36,477 nucleotides of DNA from Bacteroidota bacterium (lineage in GTDB: Bacteria; Bacteroidota; Bacteroidia; J057): NCBI GenBank assembly GCA_013298365.1, contig JAAFHL010000006.1, positions 1 to 36,477 on the forward strand, read 5' to 3'. Below the pieces are notes generated by a model, which did not search any database, was not told the origin of the DNA, and saw only the letters and a list, made by a program, of their open reading frames with translations. Position numbers and translations under genes: made by a program. This document shows, piece after piece, positions 1-7,832 of the stretch (position 1 is its first letter; every line of letters starts with the position of its first letter).

Positions 1-21
1 GATCTTGTCCTAAAACCTGTT

Positions 22-585
22 TTATCCTGAAATAGGTAGTTTTTCTTGCATTTTCATTAGCATCAACTTATAAATCGCTGCCACAGAAAGCGAATCGCTT
101 ATTTCTCCATTTTCCACTTCTTGATACGCTTGTTCCAAGCTAACTTTCCGAATTTGCAATTGCTCTGTGTCTTCGGGTTCTGCTTCGCCGTCAGTCAGCT
201 CGGTTGCCAAATACACAATGCCCCATTCATCTGTAACAGAATTAGATAAGTGCATTTCTAAAATAGGCGTATAGCTTTCAGCCGTCATGCCTGTTTCTTC
301 TTTCAGCTCTCTTGCTGCACTTTCTACAGGAGAAATTTCAGTATTTCCACCGCCTTCTATGATTTCCCAAGAATAACGTTTTAAGGGATAGCGATACTGC
401 CCAACCAACCAAATATCACCATCTTTGTAAGGAACAATGCCAATGGCGAAGTTTTTGAAATGCACCACACCATAAATACCTGGCTTTCCCGCAGGATTTA
501 GCACTTGAAATTCCGTTACTTGAATCCAATTATTTTCGTAAATGGCTTGTGCTGAAAGCGTTTGCCAAGGATTATTTTCTGTCAT
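22..585 (-). CDS. NUDIX hydrolase (ADP-ribose pyrophosphatase-like)
   Basis: 187-aa ORF with Nudix box GGGNTEISPVESAARELKEETGM. Confidence 0.93.
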   Translation of the reverse strand: MTENNPWQTLSAQAIYENNWIQVTEFQVLNPAGKPGIYGVVHFKNFAIGIVPYKDGDIWLVGQYRYPLKRYSWEIIEGGGNTEISPVESAARELKEETGMTAESYTPILEMHLSNSVTDEWGIVYLATELTDGEAEPEDTEQLQIRKVSLEQAYQEVENGEISDSLSVAAIYKLMLMKMQEKLPISG

Positions 586-596
586 ACTGTTTTTTT

Positions 597-660
597 ACCA
601 CTAAGGCACTAAGGTTCACTAACTGGCTTTTTTCTTAGTGTTTCTTTGTGTCTTAGTGGT
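597..660. repeat. Imperfect inverted repeat (accactaag ... cttagtggt) in the NUDIX/AAA intergenic gap
   Basis: Arms accactaaggcactaagg and cttagtgtttctttgtgtcttagtggt; outer 9 bp perfectly complementary. Confidence 0.7.
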
Positions 661-673
661 TATAAAATAATAA

Positions 674-2728
674 TTATCTTCTCAAAGCCTTCAATTCTTC
701 TACTTTTGCAAGCACTTCGCTACGTGGCATATCTCTAAAACGAGGCGGCAACAATTCCTTAGAAGTACATTCCAAAATAGCCGCATAGTTCATCAATTCG
801 ATTTCTTCGGGATAGGTAGGCGGCAAAAAGTCGCCAAAAACTTGCGCTACAATATCAAAATTCACTTTTTCTAAACCCAAACTTGCTGCCTTAAATTTCG
901 CTCTTGTAAGGGCGGCTTCCATATCAGCGCCCGATTTTACGGTCATATCTTCAAAAAATTCCTCGTCAAATTCGTCTAAATTCATGTATTCCAAATCTGT
1001 TTTTTTCACAACAACTTGCAAAAGCTCCTTCTTTTCCTCCAAAGTTTCAGGATAAAACAAAGCGATATGCTCCTCAGCACGTCCTTGTCGCTTAAAATCC
1101 ACAGGCAACAAATCGGGACGAGCCGTAATCAGAAACCAAATCACTTTACCCCGATTTTCGGTATTGCTCATAAAAGTCGCAATCATGGAGAAGACACGAC
1201 TGCTCACGCCACTATCGCCCGAAGCACTTCTATTGCCCAAATACGCATCTGCCTCATCTATCATCACCGCCACAGGCGACATCGCTTTGAGGATTTTCAA
1301 CACTTTTTCAAGGTTGCCTTCGGTTGCGCCCTGCCATTGCGAACGAAAATTTTTGAGCATCACCATCGGTACGCCTATGTCATTTGCGAAGCAGGAAATA
1401 AGGTAGGTTTTTCCCGTTCCCACAGGACCGGAAACCAAATAACCCATCGGCATCACATCTGGACGACCTGCTTTGAGGGCGGTTGCCGCTTCCATCAAAT
1501 TCTTTTTGGCGTAGGCATGTCCCGCAACATTGGCAAGGTTATATTTGGTTTGAATAAACTCTAACAAACCACCAGACTCGCTTTCAATCATTTCTTTTTT
1601 CTTGAAAACCAGCTCTTTATTGGTAAAAATAATTTTATTTTCGGCGGCTTCTGCCAACAAAATTTTGAGTTGTACCAGTTTCAAACCTGCTGTATTTTTT
1701 GCCAAAACTGCTGGTGGCATTTCAAAATATTGAGCGGCATCAGTCCTTTCTTGCAAGAAATTCTGAATAAATGCCAGCCTGTCTTCTTCTTCTGGGTACG
1801 GAATTAAGACCTCATACGTATATGGATTCTTGACATATTGCTGATTGATTTCCGAAATATTTTCGGTCAAAACGCAAGTAATCATATTCGGGCTTTTGAA
1901 ACGCTCATCTGTTGCCCATTTTTGCAAGAAAATAAGGGAAAGACGCTCATCATTTCTCGCATTATTTGCCTCTGACATTGGAATCAAAGTCTCTGCATAT
2001 TCGATAATAAAGGCAACTCTTTTGGGTTTTGCAACACTTGCCTTCAAAAAATCCGCTAATCTTTGGGCATCATTCGACTTCAAAGGCGTGTCTTTTGTCG
2101 CAGGTTTATTGCCCTTTTCATTATTATCCATATATTGAAGCAAATGCCCAATATGCCCATCTATCAATTTTTGCTCCGCCTCATCAAACCAATTTCCTAC
2201 TTTTTTGGTCAAAGAAGGATTTTGGACTTGTGCTTGCGGTTTCGGCTTGTCTTTTTGGTCCAAATAAGAAATCAAATGATTGACAAATTCCTTGTTAAAG
2301 CACAACATAAAATACGCATTCAACGCCAAAAATGCTCGTTCAGGGTCGCTTGTCAGCGCAGAATAGTTATTGCCCGAAACTTGGTCAAAAATTTCCAAAG
2401 TAGTTTTGAAATCTTGGCGCATTTTCCCTGCCCCTCCAAACTGCATGTCATCTCTAAAACGAATGCCCATTGCCCTATCATAATGCACGATAATGTCATA
2501 ATATTTGAACATTTCGTCATTCAGAAAGTCCTTGACTTTCATATACTTAGCCTTCCCATCTTCTTTGATAGGAATATATTCATTGATGTTTCCATGCAAA
2601 ATAAATTGCGAAACATTTTGCGAAAGGTATTTGCGTTTGATAGCCTGCGCCCATTCAGGCACCTCCAATTTGCGCTGCGGCGGCGGTGTAGGCGTAGAAG
2701 ATTCTATTTCGATTTTGATTTCTGACAT
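674..2728 (-). CDS. AAA+ ATPase with a degenerate N-terminal AAA-like region and an intact C-terminal AAA module
   Basis: 684-aa ORF; Walker A GPVGTGKT, Walker B VAVMIDEADAYLG; N-terminal half has an AAA-like layout (FIIEYAETLIP) but no P-loop. Confidence 0.85.
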   Translation of the reverse strand: MSEIKIEIESSTPTPPPQRKLEVPEWAQAIKRKYLSQNVSQFILHGNINEYIPIKEDGKAKYMKVKDFLNDEMFKYYDIIVHYDRAMGIRFRDDMQFGGAGKMRQDFKTTLEIFDQVSGNNYSALTSDPERAFLALNAYFMLCFNKEFVNHLISYLDQKDKPKPQAQVQNPSLTKKVGNWFDEAEQKLIDGHIGHLLQYMDNNEKGNKPATKDTPLKSNDAQRLADFLKASVAKPKRVAFIIEYAETLIPMSEANNARNDERLSLIFLQKWATDERFKSPNMITCVLTENISEINQQYVKNPYTYEVLIPYPEEEDRLAFIQNFLQERTDAAQYFEMPPAVLAKNTAGLKLVQLKILLAEAAENKIIFTNKELVFKKKEMIESESGGLLEFIQTKYNLANVAGHAYAKKNLMEAATALKAGRPDVMPMGYLVSGPVGTGKTYLISCFANDIGVPMVMLKNFRSQWQGATEGNLEKVLKILKAMSPVAVMIDEADAYLGNRSASGDSGVSSRVFSMIATFMSNTENRGKVIWFLITARPDLLPVDFKRQGRAEEHIALFYPETLEEKKELLQVVVKKTDLEYMNLDEFDEEFFEDMTVKSGADMEAALTRAKFKAASLGLEKVNFDIVAQVFGDFLPPTYPEEIELMNYAAILECTSKELLPPRFRDMPRSEVLAKVEELKALRR

Positions 2729-2744
2729 AATTTATCGTAAAAAA

Positions 2745-2796
2745 ATTTGATATGGCAAATGTAATAAGATTTAAGGAATATTTGCAAGGCTTTTGT
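2745..2796 (-). promoter_or_regulatory. Copy 1 of exact 52-bp direct repeat; predicted promoter of the AAA ATPase gene
   Basis: Minus strand reads TTG-N21-TACATTTG, matching the Bacteroidetes -33/-7 (TAnnTTTG) pattern, ending 16 bp before the AAA ATG. Confidence 0.7.
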
Positions 2797-2811
2797 TGTG
2801 CAAAAAACAAC

Positions 2812-3900
2812 TTATATAGTAGGTGTTTGTGTGGCATTTTCATACAATTCAAACAGCTCATGCAATTTGACTTGTAATACTTTTTTATCAATCAATTTTC
2901 GTTGATATTCAGCCACTAACGTAGGCGAAAGATGCCTACTCAAGGCATATTCCACAACTTGCGCATCTTTTGTAGGGCAAAGTAAAATGCCAATACTGGG
3001 ATTCTCATGCGTTTTTTTTATGTCTCTGTCTAAGGCTTCCAAATAAAAACTCAATTTACCTAAATGTTCTGGCTCAAATTCTACTACTTTTAGTTCAATT
3101 GCCACCAGACAACTCAAACCCCTATGAAAAAAAAGCAAGTCTAAGTAGTAATCATGTATTCCTACTTGTACTTTATATTCTTCTCCAATAAACACAAAAT
3201 CATTTTCTAACTCCAAAATAAAGTCTTTCATGTTTTGGATTAATGCTTTTTGTAAATCTTTTTCATTATAATAAGTAGGCAGATTCAAAAACTCAATAAC
3301 ATAATTATCCTTAAAAACACCCCTTAAATTTTGTGATTGGGGCAGGCTTTTTAAGCCTTCAAATATTTCTATATCTGTGAGCATAAAACGCTCAAAAATA
3401 CTGGTTTGAATTTGTCTTTTGAGTTGTTTTACTGTGTACCTTTCCTTGATAGTCAAATAGATATAAAAAACTCTTTCTTCCAAAGTTTTACAGCCCGCAA
3501 GAATTTCTAAATGATGCGTCCAAGTAATTTTGCTTAAAAATAATATTACACTTTTATAATTATCTATTAAATGAAATTGTGTCATTTTCAACCCCACTAT
3601 TTCATTTTTTAGATATTTCTCATTTTCAAGACAATAATAGGTTTCATAAAAACGCAACATTCTGTATAAATTTCGTTTATCAAACCCTTTTAAACTTGCG
3701 TGCTTGTGTGTCAAATATTCCGACAAATCATTTATAATCTTATCGCCTTTGCGTGAGTTAACCAATTTTTCACTCAAATACTTCCCAATTTCCCAATGCA
3801 AAGTAATAAGTTCTACATTTACTGCCCTAAACGAATTTTCTTTCGCTTTTTGAATCAGTTCCTCTATGGCTAAGAAATCTATTTCTATTGAATTTGACAT
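2812..3900 (-). CDS. DUF1016/YhcG-family PD-(D/E)XK nuclease-like protein
   Basis: ORF with N-terminal DUF1016-like region (LHWEIGKYLSEK...GFDKRNLYRMLRFYETY) and C-terminal YYLDLLFFHRGLSCLVAIELK nuclease signature; start taken at MSNSIEIDF rather than the longer ORF start at 3966. Confidence 0.85.
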   Translation of the reverse strand: MSNSIEIDFLAIEELIQKAKENSFRAVNVELITLHWEIGKYLSEKLVNSRKGDKIINDLSEYLTHKHASLKGFDKRNLYRMLRFYETYYCLENEKYLKNEIVGLKMTQFHLIDNYKSVILFLSKITWTHHLEILAGCKTLEERVFYIYLTIKERYTVKQLKRQIQTSIFERFMLTDIEIFEGLKSLPQSQNLRGVFKDNYVIEFLNLPTYYNEKDLQKALIQNMKDFILELENDFVFIGEEYKVQVGIHDYYLDLLFFHRGLSCLVAIELKVVEFEPEHLGKLSFYLEALDRDIKKTHENPSIGILLCPTKDAQVVEYALSRHLSPTLVAEYQRKLIDKKVLQVKLHELFELYENATQTPTI

Positions 3901-3909
3901 GGAATTGCT

Positions 3910-3961
3910 ATTTGATATGGCAAATGTAATAAGATTTAAGGAATATTTGCAAGGCTTTTGT
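3910..3961 (-). promoter_or_regulatory. Copy 2 of the exact 52-bp direct repeat; predicted promoter of the DUF1016 gene
   Basis: Identical over 52 bp to 2745-2796; contains TTG-N21-TACATTTG on the minus strand, 9 bp before the ATG at 3900. Confidence 0.7.
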
Positions 3962-4021
3962 CGCATGGAGGCTAGGAATTGTTACAAAAAAGTGGAAAGG
4001 ATGGCACGCTAGCAGCGTTAG

Positions 4022-4060
4022 GTACACAAATATTTGCTTTTTGCTATCAAACTGCTTATA
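4022..4060 (+). promoter_or_regulatory. Predicted promoter of first tandem PD-(D/E)XK-like gene
   Basis: TTG-N20-TATATTTG (atttgctttttgctatcaaactgcttatatttg). Confidence 0.55.
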
Positions 4061-4087
4061 TTTGTCATCATTTTTATCACAAAAAAT

Positions 4088-4687
4088 ATGGCATACAGTA
4101 AATTTACTTTTTTGAAAGTGAGAGAAGAACCTGGGGTAGAAGATAAATATCAGTTATTATTTACTGAAATTGAGCCACTTCTGCCGAGTGATTGGTTACT
4201 AACTACCTTAAAAATGGGGAAAAATGTAGCATTTTTTAGTGAAAAATCTCGCTCAGAGGCAATTGTTTTTCCTATTTTAGTAGAATTGCAAAATCAAAAC
4301 CAAGGCAGATTTTCTATTTACTCTGGAGCAGATTTAGATGCTGATAGTCAAAAAGAATTAAATGGAGAATGTGATTTTATTTTGGGTTATGGCGAGCAAA
4401 AATATGATTTGGACAGCCCTATTTTTTGTATGATAGAAGCAAAAGACCAAGACCTCAAAAAAGCACTGCCGCAATGTATCGCACAAATGGAAGGCGCACG
4501 TATCTTTAATCAAAAACATGGAAAAAATAGGGACGAGATTTGGGGCTGTGTTACAACTGGCTCTGAATGGTTATTTCTGAAATTACAAAATCATTTGGTT
4601 TTTATTGATACAGAAAGATACTATTTGAAAAATTTGGGAGAATTGTTGGGCATTTTGCAATATATTGTGAATCAATATAAATCGTAG
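4088..4687 (+). CDS. PD-(D/E)XK nuclease-like protein, paralogue A
   Basis: GECDFILG...SPIFCMIEAKDQD...QCIAQMEGARIFN; D-x(n)-ExK plus Q-helix pattern; start at MAYSKF. Confidence 0.65.
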   Translation: MAYSKFTFLKVREEPGVEDKYQLLFTEIEPLLPSDWLLTTLKMGKNVAFFSEKSRSEAIVFPILVELQNQNQGRFSIYSGADLDADSQKELNGECDFILGYGEQKYDLDSPIFCMIEAKDQDLKKALPQCIAQMEGARIFNQKHGKNRDEIWGCVTTGSEWLFLKLQNHLVFIDTERYYLKNLGELLGILQYIVNQYKS

Positions 4688-4725
4688 TGAATATTCTTGT
4701 AGGCTGCTTACATTAGGTACAAAAA

Positions 4726-4765
4726 GATTTGCTTAGGGCAATGAAACTACCTATATTTGTGTTTA
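4726..4765 (+). promoter_or_regulatory. Predicted promoter of second tandem PD-(D/E)XK-like gene
   Basis: TTG-N20-TATATTTG (atttgcttagggcaatgaaactacctatatttg), same spacing as the promoter of paralogue A. Confidence 0.55.
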
Positions 4766-4783
4766 TTTTCAAACAAAAAATAT

Positions 4784-5392
4784 ATGGCATACGGCAAATT
4801 TACTTCATTAGTCAAATTTTGTAATACTTATCATTTACAAATTAACACAAGAACTAATATATTTGAGGGAGTTGCGTTCCCTGATTTTACGATTAGTGAA
4901 CATTTGGAAAGAGATATTAGAGAAGGTAAGGAGTTTCCTTTATACACAGAAAAAGCGAAATCAGAATTATTAATTTTGCCTATTTTGAAGGAATTAAAGC
5001 GAAAAAATCCCTTTATTTCTGTTTTTTCGGGTTTTTCGTTGAACATAGAAGGACAATCAGAGCTTAATGGCAATCCCGATTTTGTATTGAGCGCAAATGA
5101 CAATAAAGTAGAGATAGAAGCCCCCATTTTTTGTTTATTAGAAAGTAAAAATAATGCGCCTGACATAGGATTTGCGCAATGTGCCGCAGAGATGTATGCC
5201 GCTAAATTATTCAATACGGAAATGGGAACGCCACAAGAAACTATTTATGGTGCAGTTACAAATGCCTACGATTGGGTGTTTTTGCGCTTGACAGGCGATT
5301 GTGTTTGGATTGATATGGAACGCTATTATTTGAACGATTTGAATAAATTGTTGGGCATTTTGCAATATATTGTTAATCAATATAAAAAATAA
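4784..5392 (+). CDS. PD-(D/E)XK nuclease-like protein, paralogue B
   Basis: NPDFVLS...APIFCLLESKNN...QCAAEMYAAKLFN; shares start MAY(S/G)KFT and the C-terminus LLGILQYIVNQYK with paralogue A. Confidence 0.65.
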   Translation: MAYGKFTSLVKFCNTYHLQINTRTNIFEGVAFPDFTISEHLERDIREGKEFPLYTEKAKSELLILPILKELKRKNPFISVFSGFSLNIEGQSELNGNPDFVLSANDNKVEIEAPIFCLLESKNNAPDIGFAQCAAEMYAAKLFNTEMGTPQETIYGAVTNAYDWVFLRLTGDCVWIDMERYYLNDLNKLLGILQYIVNQYKK

Positions 5393-5420
5393 TACTTGTA
5401 AATAACTTATCATTTTCCGT

Positions 5421-7499
5421 TTAAATCCCCATTTTTATCGGCTCTGCAACAGGCAAAGCAGGTTTTTCAGGTTTGTCTTTATATTTCCATTCCATGCCTT
5501 CCAATTTTTGCTCCTTAAAAAGCACTTCATGTATGGGCAAATATTCCCCTTGTGGTTTCGATTTAAAAATAATTTTTTTGGCTTGATTATTTTCCAAGAA
5601 AACAAACATCTCTTGCGAAGTAGATTTATTCATGCCTTGATAACCTTTTTTCTCGTCTTTGATATAATAAATACTCTCACTATTGCCTACAACATGCAGA
5701 CGAATGAGTTTATTGTCTCGAAATTTGCAGCGAAATTGTCGCCCTTTGATTTGATTGAAACCAATCGTATCTTGGGCTGCCACCAAAAAACAATTTCCAA
5801 TAACTGCCAAGGAATCTATCTTTTTATTGCGCATATAAATCTTGATAGTGTCGCCCGAAAGCTGCGAAGAGTCTGACCATAAAGTTGGCTTTTTGTACAA
5901 AATAATCACCGAATCGCTGTACGCATATACCATAGAATCGGCAACGGCTTGCAAGTCTTTCATGTACATACGCACATGATGATAGGCTTTAAAAGTACGT
6001 CTTTTGAGGGTATCTTCTCTTGCATATAGCGTATCTGCAAGGACATACAAGGTATCTTTGTCAAATTTTTGGAGGGAAATAGGGTTTCGAGTCATATAAG
6101 TCTCATTTGTTTCGCGAAAAAACAGGGCATGACCGCCCCAAATACTAAGGCTACTGTCTTTATCTACAATTTTTACCTTGCCATCAGCCGTTCCTGTATT
6201 GTTTTTGTTATTAAAAGTGGTTGTATCTGCCCAAATTGTGTAAGAACTGTCTTTTTGCTTAATCAAAACCTCGTCCCAAGCCATGCCACTGTCTTCTTTA
6301 TTGTTAAAATTCGCCTTTTTTGACCAAACCATATAAGAGCTATCTTTATTGCAAATAAACACATTTCCTTGTGCATTTCCTGTCTCTGCTTTGTTGTCGA
6401 AAGTAGCCTCATCTGCCCACATACGATAACTGCTATCTTTTTGAATCATGAACAAATGCCCCCACGCACGTCCTGTGTTATTTTTGTTATCGAAACTTGT
6501 GGTATCTGCCCAAACCGTATATGATTTATCTTTTTTACGAATGATAACATCATTCCATGCCATGCCTGTCTCATTTTTTTTGTCAAATTTTCCTTGTTTT
6601 GCCGTCAAAATAGAACTGCTATCTTTCTGAATCATGACCACATTTCCTTGCATATTTCCTTTTTGTGTAGTTCTGTTATAGTCTGCGGAATCGGAATAAA
6701 CCGTCATAGAACTATCCAATTGTCGCATAAATACATTTCCTACCATGGTAGCAATTTTGGTAGAATCGTCATAATCGGTAAAATCTGCCTCTAACACATA
6801 GTCTTTATTGACCACTTTTGTACGACTTTCCAAATTCATTTTCTTGGTTCGGGTTTCATACGTACCTTTTTGCGTATCAAACTCCCCATCTTCACTTTTT
6901 ATGTGTGTATAAGCCATAAAAATAGCCGTTTCATTTCTTGTGTCATAGCCCAAAGTATCGGTAGTGAGGGTATAATCTTTGTTTACCAATTTCACATTTT
7001 TCTTAAAATATGCCATTTCTTTGTTCGGATAATAGTATCCTTGCTGACTTGTAAGCGTATTTTCAGCATTAACTAACTTGCCGCCTGTCAAGTACTTACC
7101 ATAATTTTCTGCCCGATAAAAGGTGAGTTTTTCGCTTGTCAAAACCACTTTTCCATCAGCAACTTTGGCATTTCCCATCGCATCAGCCACTTTTGTGTTG
7201 CCGTCATAGTCCATGCGGTTGCAGGTAAGATTCACATTTTGTGGCATTTCTGCTCGCACATGTTGATAGGCTTGAAAAGTATTGTTACTCACGTCATAAT
7301 GTGCGCTGTCGCAATAAAAAGTAGTGCCGTCATGCGAAATGACGACATTTCCGATAAGGCGTTGCGTTTCTAGCCCGCCATTTATTTCGTATATCAAATC
7401 ATCGCTATTGATTATCTGAACCAATTTAGATTCTTGGGCAAATAGCATTGAATAGCAAGTTATTAAAATAATAAATAATGTCTTTTTCATATATTTCAC
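5421..7499 (-). CDS. OstA/LptA-like outer-membrane biogenesis protein with central tandem repeats
   Basis: 692 aa with signal peptide; N-terminus resembles OstA-like domain (LIGNVVISHDGTTFYCDSAHYD...NTFQAYQHVRA); alternate start MKKTLF possible. Confidence 0.8.
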   Translation of the reverse strand: MKYMKKTLFIILITCYSMLFAQESKLVQIINSDDLIYEINGGLETQRLIGNVVISHDGTTFYCDSAHYDVSNNTFQAYQHVRAEMPQNVNLTCNRMDYDGNTKVADAMGNAKVADGKVVLTSEKLTFYRAENYGKYLTGGKLVNAENTLTSQQGYYYPNKEMAYFKKNVKLVNKDYTLTTDTLGYDTRNETAIFMAYTHIKSEDGEFDTQKGTYETRTKKMNLESRTKVVNKDYVLEADFTDYDDSTKIATMVGNVFMRQLDSSMTVYSDSADYNRTTQKGNMQGNVVMIQKDSSSILTAKQGKFDKKNETGMAWNDVIIRKKDKSYTVWADTTSFDNKNNTGRAWGHLFMIQKDSSYRMWADEATFDNKAETGNAQGNVFICNKDSSYMVWSKKANFNNKEDSGMAWDEVLIKQKDSSYTIWADTTTFNNKNNTGTADGKVKIVDKDSSLSIWGGHALFFRETNETYMTRNPISLQKFDKDTLYVLADTLYAREDTLKRRTFKAYHHVRMYMKDLQAVADSMVYAYSDSVIILYKKPTLWSDSSQLSGDTIKIYMRNKKIDSLAVIGNCFLVAAQDTIGFNQIKGRQFRCKFRDNKLIRLHVVGNSESIYYIKDEKKGYQGMNKSTSQEMFVFLENNQAKKIIFKSKPQGEYLPIHEVLFKEQKLEGMEWKYKDKPEKPALPVAEPIKMGI
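6105..6746 (-). repeat. About seven 30-31-aa tandem repeats within the OstA-like protein
   Basis: Units such as MAWNDVIIRKKDKSYTVWADTTSFDNKNNTG / RAWGHLFMIQKDSSYRMWADEATFDNKAETG / MAWDEVLIKQKDSSYTIWADTTTFNNKNNTG. Confidence 0.85.
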
Positions 7500-7708
7500 G
7501 CAAATTTTCGCAGATATAAAAGCCGCAGATTTTTCGCAAATACGCCTAAAAATCTGCGTTCATCTGCGTAAAATCTGTGAAAATCTGCGAGACAAAGGTA
7601 CAGCATATTTTCCAACCCTGCCCCCTGCTATGTTTTTTTTGCGGAGAAATGCGTTGTTTTGAGGGATAATTGCGATAAAATACATATAATTTAAGGGTAG
7701 CGGTTTAG

Positions 7709-7807
7709 TTTCTCGCAGATAAAGGCAGATTAAACCACAGATTTTCGCAAATAAATACTAAATTTGCGAAAATCTACGCTCTTTAATTTGCGAAAATCTG
7801 CGAGAAA
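7709..7807. repeat. Interrupted inverted repeat built from a TTTCTCGCAGATTTTCGCAAAT motif
   Basis: Right arm atttgcgaaaatctgcgagaaa is the complement of the left arm tttctcgcagat/tttcgcaaat, split by about 22 bp; related motifs recur at 7505-7585. Confidence 0.75.
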
Positions 7808-7832
7808 TTAGTCGTACTTATAGACACAAAAA

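Noticed and set aside
1016-2750. Plus-strand ORFs (1016-1564, 1845-2138, 2063-2725, 2505-2750) opposite the AAA ATPase
   Set aside because: Antisense shadows of a well-supported AAA coding sequence; no recognisable domain.
2655-2891. 78-aa minus-strand ORF spanning the AAA start and the DUF1016 end
   Set aside because: Arises from the repeated promoter sequence read through; shares PCKYSLNLITFAISN with the over-extended start of the DUF1016 ORF, which is noncoding promoter sequence.
2745-3961. Classical IS element carrying the DUF1016 gene
   Set aside because: No terminal inverted repeats or transposase seen; the 52-bp direct repeat is much longer than usual target-site duplications. Promoter-cassette duplication is preferred but unproven.
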